Positions 43,021 through 49,668 of a stretch of DNA of 64,000 bases are shown here, piece after piece. Below the pieces are notes generated by a model. The model was not told the origin of the DNA. It worked only from the letters and a program-made list of their open reading frames with translations, and did not search any database. Both the position numbers and the translations under genes were made by a program. The stretch's first letter is position 1, and the number at the start of each line of letters is the position of its first letter. Source of the DNA: Sphingomonas sp. EC-HK361 (lineage in GTDB: Bacteria > Pseudomonadota > Alphaproteobacteria > Sphingomonadales > Sphingomonadaceae); contig NZ_LR701492.1 in assembly GCF_902498785.1 (NCBI RefSeq), positions 42,368 through 106,367 of the forward strand, in the 5' to 3' direction.

Positions 43021-43401
43021 ATGACCGACAGCCGCACCAAATTCTACCTCGACAAGCAGGACGGCAAATACAAGGGCGTCTGCGCCGGGATCGCCGACTA
43101 TACGGGGATCGAGGTCATCTGGGTCCGCCTTGCCGCAGTCATCCTGACGCTCGCCGGCGGCTTTCCGTGGACGCTCATCGCCTACTGGCTCGTCGCCTGG
43201 ATGGCGACCGAACGGCCGATCGGCCTCTACGAGACTCCGGAGGACGCAAAGTTCTGGCAGGGCGTGCGGTCCAACCCGCGCCGCTCTACCGGGGAGGTCC
43301 GCTCCAAGCTGCGCGACATCGACCGGCGCCTGGCGGATATCGAATATCACTACACCAGCCGCAACAGCCGGCTCGCCAGCGAGATCGACAGCCTGCGCTG
43401 A
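43021..43401 (+). CDS. pspC: Phage shock protein C
   Basis: This 126-residue protein has the PspC domain (FYLDKQDGKYKGVCAGIADYTG, then a transmembrane helix in PWTLIAYWLVAWMAT). A C-terminal helix follows (RSKLRDIDRRLADIEYHYTS, then LASEIDSLR). The ending has the same charged EI-x-x-LR pattern as the five downstream proteins. It starts 4 bp after pspB. Confidence 0.93.
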   Translation: MTDSRTKFYLDKQDGKYKGVCAGIADYTGIEVIWVRLAAVILTLAGGFPWTLIAYWLVAWMATERPIGLYETPEDAKFWQGVRSNPRRSTGEVRSKLRDIDRRLADIEYHYTSRNSRLASEIDSLR

Positions 43402-43433
43402 TCCCGACCGCGGCACATTAGGGGAGTTTCACA

Positions 43434-43778
43434 ATGGACTTTCACGGGCCGGCCTTTGTCCTCGCGATCATCGCGATCTCGACGGGGGGATGGATCATCA
43501 ACAACTGGATCCGCGCGAAGCACGGCTATGAGCCGACCAGCGACTGGGGCGGGTTCGGCGGACGGCGCCACCGCCGGGTGACTCGGTTCGGTGGCTTCGC
43601 CAGCGACGACGGCAATCTCGACGACGCCCGCAAGATCATGCTGCTTACCGGGGAAAACGAGAAGCTGACCGGCCAGGTCAGCCGCCTTGAGGAGCGGATC
43701 GCGGTCCTCGAACGGATCGCCACCGATCCCGCCGAGCGCACCGCCCGCGAGATCGACGCGCTGCGCGACCGGAACTGA
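43434..43778 (+). CDS. PspB-like small membrane coiled-coil protein 1
   Basis: This 114-residue protein has one N-terminal transmembrane helix (FVLAIIAISTGGWIINNW), the juxtamembrane motif W-I-R-A-K-H-G-Y, a Gly/Arg-rich linker and a coiled coil (LTGQVSRLEERIAVLERIAT). It ends AREIDALRDRN. The helix plus VLERI-x-TD module is shared with PspB and the next genes. GGGGAG lies upstream of ATG 43434. The function is unknown; membrane stress sensing is inferred from the operon. Confidence 0.85.
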   Translation: MDFHGPAFVLAIIAISTGGWIINNWIRAKHGYEPTSDWGGFGGRRHRRVTRFGGFASDDGNLDDARKIMLLTGENEKLTGQVSRLEERIAVLERIATDPAERTAREIDALRDRN

Positions 43779-43792
43779 GGGGAGAAAAGATC

Positions 43793-44116
43793 ATGTCGCC
43801 GATATTCATGGATGTCCTGCGCATCGCGCCGATCATCGCCATCGTCGTCGGGATCGCGGTCGGCGGATGGGTCCTGACCACCTGGATGCGCATCAAGAAC
43901 GGCTACCCGCTCGACGGCGCCTGGGGGCAGGCAGTATATCCCCGCAAGGACGAGGAATCGGTCGAACGGATCAAGCTGCTGAGCCAGGAAAACGCCCAGC
44001 TCCGCGCCGAGCTCGGTTCGATCAAGGACCGGCTCGCCAATGTCGAGCGCATCGTGACCGACACCGGCCATCAGGTTTCCACCGAGATCGATCGCCTGCG
44101 CGATCGCACCAATTGA
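43793..44116 (+). CDS. PspB-like small membrane coiled-coil protein 2
   Basis: This 107-residue protein has one transmembrane helix (IAPIIAIVVGIAVGGWVLTTW) and W-M-R-I-K-N-G-Y, matching the juxtamembrane motif of the previous gene. A coiled coil follows with IKDRLANVERIVTD, ending VSTEIDRLRDRTN. It is clearly a paralogue of 43434-43778. The gap is 14 bp and GGGGAG is the ribosome site. Confidence 0.85.
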   Translation: MSPIFMDVLRIAPIIAIVVGIAVGGWVLTTWMRIKNGYPLDGAWGQAVYPRKDEESVERIKLLSQENAQLRAELGSIKDRLANVERIVTDTGHQVSTEIDRLRDRTN

Positions 44117-44127
44117 AAGGCTGATCG

Positions 44128-44406
44128 ATGAGCCCCTTTCTTATTCCGATCCTCGGCATCTCCTGCGGGCTGCTCGCGATCTTCGGCGGCGTCTTCCTGA
44201 AGCCCTGGTTCGCCTACCAGCACCGCAAGATGGAGCTGGAAGCATCGATGGTCGCCGAGAAAGCCGCGCAATACGCCGCGCAGACCGAACGTCTGGAACA
44301 GCGCGTCCGCGTGCTGGAGCGGATCGTGACCGACAAGGGGATCGACCTGTCCGACGAGATCGAACGGCTGCGCGACATGCCGGCGCTCGAAGACCGTCCC
44401 AACTGA
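44128..44406 (+). CDS. PspB-like small membrane coiled-coil protein 3
   Basis: This 92-residue protein has one transmembrane helix (LIPILGISCGLLAIFGGVFL), then a helical stretch with LEQRVRVLERIVTD and LSDEIERLRDMPALEDRPN. The size, topology and VLERIVTD block equal those of PspB more closely than the two previous proteins do. It starts 11 bp after the previous gene. Confidence 0.85.
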   Translation: MSPFLIPILGISCGLLAIFGGVFLKPWFAYQHRKMELEASMVAEKAAQYAAQTERLEQRVRVLERIVTDKGIDLSDEIERLRDMPALEDRPN

Positions 44407-44444
44407 ATTTCACGCCAACGAAGCCACACAGAAGGGTTTGAGCA

Positions 44445-44699
44445 ATGATCAACGGCGAAACGATGGTGGTCCTGATCGTGCTGATCGCGATGATCGGCGG
44501 GGTCATGAAAGCCCGGGCACGCTCCGGCCAGAGCTGGCGCGGGGAACACGCCCAGCCGGTCGAAAGTGCCGACACCATGCGCCTGCGCGACGAAGTGCGC
44601 ACCTTGAAGGACCGCGTTCAGGTGCTTGAGCGCGTCATCACCGACAATCGCAGCAGTCTCGATCTCGATCAGGAGATCGAGCGGCTGCGCGATCGCTGA
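44445..44699 (+). CDS. PspB-like small membrane coiled-coil protein 4
   Basis: This 84-residue protein has an N-terminal hydrophobic helix (MVVLIVLIAMIGGVM), a basic and polar linker, and a coiled coil with LKDRVQVLERVITD and LDQEIERLRDR at the end. It has the same module as its neighbours. A 38-bp gap precedes it, with AAGGG upstream. Confidence 0.83.
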   Translation: MINGETMVVLIVLIAMIGGVMKARARSGQSWRGEHAQPVESADTMRLRDEVRTLKDRVQVLERVITDNRSSLDLDQEIERLRDR

Positions 44700-44716
44700 A
44701 AGAGGAGAAGGCAGCG

Positions 44717-44965
44717 ATGTCCGACCCCGTTTTCTACCTGACCATGGCGGCGGCGAGCCTTGCTGGCCTCGCCATGCTCACCACCGCCATGCTGGCGGGC
44801 TGGCGCGGCTGGCTCCAGCTGCAACAGCTGCAGCTCGATCACCACACCCCGGCCCAGAATCTGGCGATGCCCGGCGCGCCGAGTGCGGGCGCCCGGATCG
44901 AGATCGCCGATCTGAAGGAACGCATCCGCAAGCTGGAAGCGATCGCGGCCGGCGTGGATTTGTAA
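44717..44965 (+). CDS. PspB-like small membrane coiled-coil protein 5
   Basis: This 82-residue protein has a transmembrane helix (FYLTMAAASLAGLAMLTTAML), a Gln/Leu-rich stretch (WRGWLQLQQLQLDHH) and a shorter coiled coil (IADLKERIRKLEAIAAG). It lacks the terminal EI-x-x-LRDR motif and is the most diverged of the five. AAAGAGGAG precedes the start. It closes the psp operon; a hairpin overlaps its stop codon. Confidence 0.8.
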   Translation: MSDPVFYLTMAAASLAGLAMLTTAMLAGWRGWLQLQQLQLDHHTPAQNLAMPGAPSAGARIEIADLKERIRKLEAIAAGVDL

Positions 44966-44973
44966 GTCCACGC
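44952..44973 (+). terminator. Hairpin over the last psp stop codon
   Basis: GCGTGGA (44952-44958) and TCCACGC (44967-44973) pair around an 8-base loop that holds the TAA stop. It could terminate the operon or stabilise its 3' end. No T-run follows. Confidence 0.4.
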
Positions 44974-44987
44974 TGCAGGACGAAAAC

Positions 44988-45087
44988 TCCCCTCCCTGGA
45001 AGGGAGGGGTCGGGGGTGGGTCGGCTTCCACGAGAGTCCCGCCTACGGAGAGCAACCCACCCCTACCCCTCCCTTCCAGGGAGGGGA
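44988..45087. repeat. Interspersed palindromic repeat (CTCCCCTCCCTGGAAGGGAG type)
   Basis: The left arm CTCCCCTCCCTGGAAGGGAG is mirrored by CTCCCTTCCAGGGAGGGG at the right end, with GTGGGT/ACCCAC inside. A related copy is at 49411-49526. The element fills the gap between the psp operon and sufE. Confidence 0.88.
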
Positions 45088-45139
45088 GCGGCATCGTCTG
45101 GTAGGTGACGACCGGAGCAATAGGCGCTACCCGCCCCCC

Positions 45140-45544
45140 ATGCGCACCCTCGACGACATCCGCGACGAATATGAGTTCCTGGAAGGCGACGAACGCTACC
45201 GGCTGCTGATCGAACTCGGCCGCGAGCTCGAGGACATGCCCGCCGCGCTCAAGACTGACGCGACGCTGGTGCGCGGCTGCTCGGCCTCGGTCTGGGTCTA
45301 TCCGACAACCCGCGAGGATGGCACGCTCCACTTCCTCGCCGATTCGAATGCCGCGATCACCAAGGGCATCATCGCGCTCGTTCTGTCGGCGGTGCAGGAC
45401 AGGGCCCCCGCCACCATCCTCGCGACCGATATCGATGCAGCCCTCAGCCCCTTCGATCTGCGTGCGCAACTGAGCTCGAACCGGACGCAGGGCATCCCCA
45501 ACATGATCGCCCTCATCCGCGCGACGGCGGAGCGGCTATCCTGA
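45140..45544 (+). CDS. sufE: Cysteine desulfurase activator SufE
   Basis: This 134-residue SufE-family protein accepts persulfide sulfur from SufS for Fe-S cluster assembly. The active cysteine is Cys47 in VRGCSASVWV, followed by DSNAAITKGIIALVL, both hallmarks of the family. The start at 45140 gives the usual N-terminus, DDIRDEYEFLEG. It stands alone between two palindromic repeats, so the rest of the suf cluster is elsewhere. Confidence 0.93.
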   Translation: MRTLDDIRDEYEFLEGDERYRLLIELGRELEDMPAALKTDATLVRGCSASVWVYPTTREDGTLHFLADSNAAITKGIIALVLSAVQDRAPATILATDIDAALSPFDLRAQLSSNRTQGIPNMIALIRATAERLS

Positions 45545-45548
45545 TTCC

Positions 45549-45633
45549 GTCATCCCTGCGCAGGCGGGGATCCATGTCTCTATCGGGTGGCTCATCGACC
45601 AGACATAGACCCCAGCCTTCGCTGGGGTGACGG
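45549..45633. repeat. Interspersed palindromic repeat (GTCATCCCTGCG type)
   Basis: GTCATCCCTGCGCAGGCGGG is mirrored by CCCAGCCTTCGCTGGGGTGAC. It matches 39713-39796 in length and layout and sits between convergent sufE and the RNase T2 gene. Confidence 0.9.
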
Positions 45634-45648
45634 AATCGCGTCGTCCCG

Positions 45649-46362
45649 CTACCGCACCCCGCGCCACACCTTCACGCGCGCATTCGGCGCGAGACCGCCC
45701 TGATGCGCCGGGCAGCGCTGATACCGCATCCGCGTATCGAGGCAGAGCCAGATCTCGTCGAGCCAGCCCTGCCGGTTCGCGGTGATCCGCATCCCGTCCG
45801 CGCGCAAGCCGGGGTTCGCGCGCGCCAACGCCGCCGCAAGCTTCCCCGCGGTCAGCGGCGTGCGCGACAGTGCCTGCATGTCGGGGTAGCGCAAGCGGCG
45901 GTACATCGCGGTCGAGGTCCGGAAGAACCGCGCCGGATCATAGCCCGCCATACAGGTCCCGTGCTTCGCCCATTCGTGCTGGATCAGCTGTGCCGACGGG
46001 GTCGAACACAGCGTCCGCCGGATCACCGGCTGCGGAACGAGAGCGGTCGCCTTGCAGTATTGCGGCCATTCCGCGCCGCGACCATCCGGCCACAGGCCGT
46101 GAAGGGTGAAGCCGAAGCGGTTGCCCGCCTTGCACTGGAAGCGCGCCGAGGCCTCGCGCGCATGGTCGTGGCAATATTGCGGCGCCCAGGTGATCGCGAG
46201 CGTGTAGCCGCCGATCGGCAGCACGCGTCTGGGCTGCTCGGCACTCGGCAGGTCCGGCCGGACGCGCTGGACTTTCGAGGGGATCGCGCACTCATAGGCC
46301 TGCGCCTGCGCGACCGCGGGCAGCGCCAGCATCGCTGCGAGGATCGCGCCGCGCACGATCAC
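45649..46362 (-). CDS. Ribonuclease T2 family protein, secreted
   Basis: This 237-residue enzyme has a signal peptide (ILAAMLALPAVAQAQA). Both RNase T2 active-site segments are present: FTLHGLWPDG (CAS I) and QHEWAKHGTC (CAS II), each with the catalytic His. Several cysteines suit periplasmic disulfides. It degrades single-stranded RNA through 2',3'-cyclic products. The GTG at 46362 overlaps the stop of the upstream membrane-protein gene (GTGA), which supports this start. Confidence 0.9.
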   Translation of the reverse strand: MIVRGAILAAMLALPAVAQAQAYECAIPSKVQRVRPDLPSAEQPRRVLPIGGYTLAITWAPQYCHDHAREASARFQCKAGNRFGFTLHGLWPDGRGAEWPQYCKATALVPQPVIRRTLCSTPSAQLIQHEWAKHGTCMAGYDPARFFRTSTAMYRRLRYPDMQALSRTPLTAGKLAAALARANPGLRADGMRITANRQGWLDEIWLCLDTRMRYQRCPAHQGGLAPNARVKVWRGVR

Positions 46363-46805
46363 GCCGCCTCCTCCGCATCGTCGCCGTCTGGAGCCTCGCC
46401 AAACCACAGCTTCGCATCCGCACGGAACAGCAGCACCGCCGCGGCGATGTAGAGCGCGTTCGCGACAATCCCCGCCGCAATCGCATAGACCGGCACCGGG
46501 CCGTCGCGCATCAGCGTCGGCACCGCGAGCAGCACGCCGATCGCGGCGAAGGCCGCGAACACCACGACGATCCACTTCGCGACGATCCCCGGCTGCCGCG
46601 CGGTATACCACCACAGCACCGCGCTGATGAGCAGGCCGATCGCGGTCGCCCCGAGCACGATCGGCTGCGCCAGGGTCGCGACCTGCGGGTTCGCGGCGAG
46701 CAGATCGACCCGGGTCCCGTAGGTCAGCAGCCCGACGATCAGCGAAATGACGACGGATGCGAGATATAGCTGTTCGTAACGGACGATCGACGGTGGTCGC
46801 TGCAC
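46359..46805 (-). CDS. Four-helix membrane protein of unknown function
   Basis: This 148-residue protein has four hydrophobic segments (LYLASVVISLIVGLLTYG, QPIVLGATAIGLLISAVLWW, WIVVVFAAFAAIGVLLAV, VYAIAAGIVANALYIAAAVLLF) and an acidic tail (DGDDAEEAA). No family is recognised. It is read with the RNase T2 gene and is separated from nadC by 37 bp. Confidence 0.75.
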   Translation of the reverse strand: MQRPPSIVRYEQLYLASVVISLIVGLLTYGTRVDLLAANPQVATLAQPIVLGATAIGLLISAVLWWYTARQPGIVAKWIVVVFAAFAAIGVLLAVPTLMRDGPVPVYAIAAGIVANALYIAAAVLLFRADAKLWFGEAPDGDDAEEAA

Positions 46806-46842
46806 GGTGTTCCCCCCTCAAAACGGTGCGCAAGGCATCGCC

Positions 46843-47691
46843 TCAAATTGCGACGAAATCCAGCCCGATATCGGCCGCGGGCGCGGACTGGGTCAGCCGC
46901 CCGACGCTGACATAGGTCACCCCCGTCTCGGCGATGCTGCGGATCGTCTCCAGCGTCACCCCGCCCGATGCTTCGGTCGGCACCCGCCCGCCGACGAGTG
47001 TCACCGCGCCGCGCAGGACCGGCGGTGTCATGTTGTCGAGCAACAGATGCGTCGCCCCCGCCGCGAGCGCGGGTTCGATCTGATCGACCGAATCGACCTC
47101 GACGATGATCCGCGCGATCCCCGCCGCCCTGGCGCGCGAAACCGCCTCGCCGACGCCGCCGGCGACCGCGACGTGGTTGTCCTTGATCATCGCCGCATCC
47201 CACAGCCCCATGCGGTGGTTCTCCGCGCGCCCCATCCGCGTGGCGTATTTCTCCAGCACGCGCAGCCCGGGGATTGTCTTGCGCGTATCGAGCAGCGTCG
47301 CGCCCGTGCCGCGGATACGATCGACATAGGCGCGGGTCAGCGTCGCGATCCCCGACAGATGCTGGACGGTGTTGAGCGCCGATCGTTCCGCGGTGAGGAG
47401 CGCGCGTGCGGAACCCTCGACGCGCATCAGGTCTGCGCTGCTCGGCACCTGCTGGCCGTCATCCACCAGCCGGTCGATCCGAACATCCGGGTCGAGCGCG
47501 CGGAAGAACGCCTCCGCGATCTCCATCCCAGCGACGACGATCGCATCGCGGGTGTCCATCACCCCGGCAAAGCGCGCATCGGCGGGGATCACCGCTTCGG
47601 ACGTCACGTCGCGACCTTCCGAGCCGAGGTCTTCCGCCAGCGTCGCCGCGACGAAGGCGTCGAGATTGAAGCCGGGTATTGAAAGACTCAC
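46843..47691 (-). CDS. nadC: Nicotinate-nucleotide pyrophosphorylase (carboxylating)
   Basis: This 282-residue quinolinate phosphoribosyltransferase makes nicotinate mononucleotide from quinolinate and PRPP in NAD synthesis. Typical blocks are LAEDLGSEGRDVTSEAV, ERSALNTVQHLSGIAT, LDTRKTIPGLRVLEKYA, MIKDNH, EVDSVDQ, LLLDNM and EASGGVTLETI. It is normal length. Other nad genes are not nearby. Confidence 0.95.
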   Translation of the reverse strand: MSLSIPGFNLDAFVAATLAEDLGSEGRDVTSEAVIPADARFAGVMDTRDAIVVAGMEIAEAFFRALDPDVRIDRLVDDGQQVPSSADLMRVEGSARALLTAERSALNTVQHLSGIATLTRAYVDRIRGTGATLLDTRKTIPGLRVLEKYATRMGRAENHRMGLWDAAMIKDNHVAVAGGVGEAVSRARAAGIARIIVEVDSVDQIEPALAAGATHLLLDNMTPPVLRGAVTLVGGRVPTEASGGVTLETIRSIAETGVTYVSVGRLTQSAPAADIGLDFVAI

Positions 47692-47700
47692 AACCTCAAT

Positions 47701-47779
47701 CCGTTCGCACTGAACTTGTCGAAGTGCCGTTCTTCCTTCGCAAGGAAATACGGGGCTTCGACAAGCGCAGCCCGAACGG
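47701..47779. repeat. Interspersed palindromic repeat (CTTGTCGAAG type)
   Basis: CCGTTCGCACTGAACTTGTC is mirrored by GCTTCGACAAGCGCAGCCCG up to CCGAACGG at 47772-47779. It is the same family as the insertion in mtaB. It lies between nadC and the SH3-protein gene. Confidence 0.88.
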
Positions 47780-47794
47780 TGTTTGGGGGATAGC

Positions 47795-48298
47795 TCAAGG
47801 AATCACCTCGTCTGACGCCACGCCCCATAAATGACTCGCCTCGACGAAGCCCGCCTGTCCCTTCACGTCGAAGCGGCACCAGCCGCTGCCGCATTCGCTG
47901 ATCCGCCCGATGACACCGGGTTCCGCGCGCCACACGACCTTCGCGCCGAACCCCGCCTTGTCGCGCATTTCGGCGATGCCGCCCTGCACCACCGCGGTGC
48001 GCCGGTCGCTGACCATCGTGCCGAGCATCCAGCCGCTGGTCCCGCCGGGGTCCTCGATCTTGCGCCATTCCTTGTAGAGATCGACGACCTTCACCGGCAG
48101 GTCGGCGCGGATATAGACCCAGGTCGAGGGATAGGTGCGCCCCGGCCCCGATCGCATCCGCGCCCGCGTCGGGGCGATCGACGCGAAATAGGGCGGCTTG
48201 CGTTTCGCCTCCGCCGCGAAGGCGGTCGTCGTCTGCACCGGCATCGCCGCCCCGCCGACCCCAAAGAGCGCCACCGCCCACGCCAATCGCCGCATCAT
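47795..48298 (-). CDS. Secreted bacterial SH3-domain protein
   Basis: This 167-residue protein has a signal peptide (LAWAVALFGVGGAAMPV to AFAAEA) and two SH3b-type repeats: ARMRSGPGRTYPSTWVY with WRKIEDPGGTSGWM, then AEMRDKAGFGAKVV with WCRFDVKGQAGFVEASHLWG. Such domains bind peptidoglycan or peptides in the periplasm. Two ATGs stand in tandem at 48298 and 48295. A much longer in-frame extension to 49363 is antisense to the next gene and not real. Confidence 0.87.
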   Translation of the reverse strand: MMRRLAWAVALFGVGGAAMPVQTTTAFAAEAKRKPPYFASIAPTRARMRSGPGRTYPSTWVYIRADLPVKVVDLYKEWRKIEDPGGTSGWMLGTMVSDRRTAVVQGGIAEMRDKAGFGAKVVWRAEPGVIGRISECGSGWCRFDVKGQAGFVEASHLWGVASDEVIP

Positions 48299-48406
48299 CC
48301 GTCCATCCCTGTTACGCGAACCGTACCCCGCTCCAGCGTCTAGCGCGCCGCAGCCGCTTCCATCAACCGCGTTGACGCGCCCGCGCCGCTCCGCCAATCC
48401 ACCGTC

Positions 48407-49399
48407 ATGGCCAAGCGCAACGCCCGTCCCCGGGTGATCGTCACCCGTGAGCTGCCCGATGCGGTCATGGACCGGATGGAGGCGCTGTTCGATACGGTGA
48501 ACAACCGGTCGGACACCCCGATGACGCGCGATCAGCTCGCCGCGGCGATGGCGGACTGCGACGTGCTCGTGCCGACCGTCACCGACATGATCGACGGTGA
48601 CCTGATCGACGGCGCGGGCGACCGGCTTCGCCTCATCGCCAGCTTCGGCAACGGCGTCGATCACATCGATCTGAAGGCGGCGCGCGCGCGCAGCATCATC
48701 GTCACCAATACGCCTGGCGTCCTGACCGAGGATACCGCCGACATGGCGATGGCGCTGATCCTGGCGCTGCCGCGGCGGCTGGCGGAGGGCGAGCGGCTGG
48801 CGCGGTCGGGCGAGTGGACCGGCTGGCGTCCCGGCGGGATGCTCGGCAACCGGGTGGGCGGCAAGACGCTCGGCATCCTCGGCATGGGGCGGATCGGCCA
48901 GGCAGTCGCGGCGCGCGCGCGGGCGTTCGGGCTCGGCGTCCATTACCACAACCGCCACCGTCTGCCCGAGGTGCTGGAGGCGCAGCTCGGCGCGATCTGG
49001 CAGCCCGATCTCGATACGATGCTCGGCGGAATCGACATCCTGACGATCCACACCCCGCACACGCCGCAGACCGAACATCTCATCGACGCGCGCCGGCTCG
49101 CGCTGATGAAGCCGAGCGCGTATCTGGTGAATACCGCCCGCGCGCAGGTGATCGACGAGGCCGCGCTCATCGCTGCGCTGGAAGGCCGCGCCGTCGCGGG
49201 TGCGGCGATCGACGTCTATTGGAACGAGCCGCATATCGATCCGCGGTTGCTGGCGCTGCCGGGCGTCATCCTGATGCCGCACACCGCGTCCTCCACCTAC
49301 GAAGCGCGCATGGCGACCGGCGAGAAGGTGATGGCGAACATCCGAATGTGGGCCGACGGACACCGCCCGCCCGATCAGGTGCTCGAAGGCTGGGTTTAG
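48407..49399 (+). CDS. D-2-hydroxyacid dehydrogenase, glyoxylate/hydroxypyruvate reductase-like
   Basis: This 330-residue NAD(P)-dependent oxidoreductase has ASFGNGVDHIDLKAA, the cofactor motif GILGMGRIGQAVAARARAFG (near residue 155), and the catalytic His in PHTASSTYEARMATGEKV. The usual catalytic Arg region is NTARAQVIDEAAL. It resembles glyoxylate reductases of alphaproteobacteria, with N-terminal PRVIVTRELPDAVMDRMEAL. The substrate is a 2-keto acid and is not fixed by sequence alone. Its stop is followed by a palindromic repeat. Confidence 0.9.
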   Translation: MAKRNARPRVIVTRELPDAVMDRMEALFDTVNNRSDTPMTRDQLAAAMADCDVLVPTVTDMIDGDLIDGAGDRLRLIASFGNGVDHIDLKAARARSIIVTNTPGVLTEDTADMAMALILALPRRLAEGERLARSGEWTGWRPGGMLGNRVGGKTLGILGMGRIGQAVAARARAFGLGVHYHNRHRLPEVLEAQLGAIWQPDLDTMLGGIDILTIHTPHTPQTEHLIDARRLALMKPSAYLVNTARAQVIDEAALIAALEGRAVAGAAIDVYWNEPHIDPRLLALPGVILMPHTASSTYEARMATGEKVMANIRMWADGHRPPDQVLEGWV

Positions 49400-49410
49400 T
49401 CAGCAGGTGA

Positions 49411-49526
49411 TCCTCCCCTGTAAGGGGAGGGGGCAGCGCGCAGCGCTGTCGGAGGGGTGTCCCCGCTGCCGATAGCGAGATACCCCTCCGGCGCTAGCGC
49501 GCCACCTCCCCTTCCAGGAGAGGATT
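49411..49526. repeat. Interspersed palindromic repeat (CCTCCCCTGTAAGGGGAGG type)
   Basis: TCCTCCCCTGTAAGGGGAGG begins the element and CCTCCCCTTCCAGGAGAGGA ends it, with nested arms such as GGAGGGGTGT/ATACCCCTCC. It is the same broad family as 44988-45087. Confidence 0.85.
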
Positions 49527-49668
49527 TCGGTCCGCACGGCCAGCCGCCTCTCCCTCGCTAACCCACTGGGCTACTGCAAAATAGCCGCGGCAAACCCGTC
49601 AGGGGTCGTTACCTTTCTTGCCGTGGTCACGCATGGTGCGCGGGATTTCCAGCTCCCCGGGAAACCCG

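Noticed and set aside
47795..49363. Extension of the SH3-protein frame to over 500 residues
   Set aside because: The extra part is antisense to the hydroxyacid dehydrogenase gene and has no domain. The signal peptide starts at 48298.
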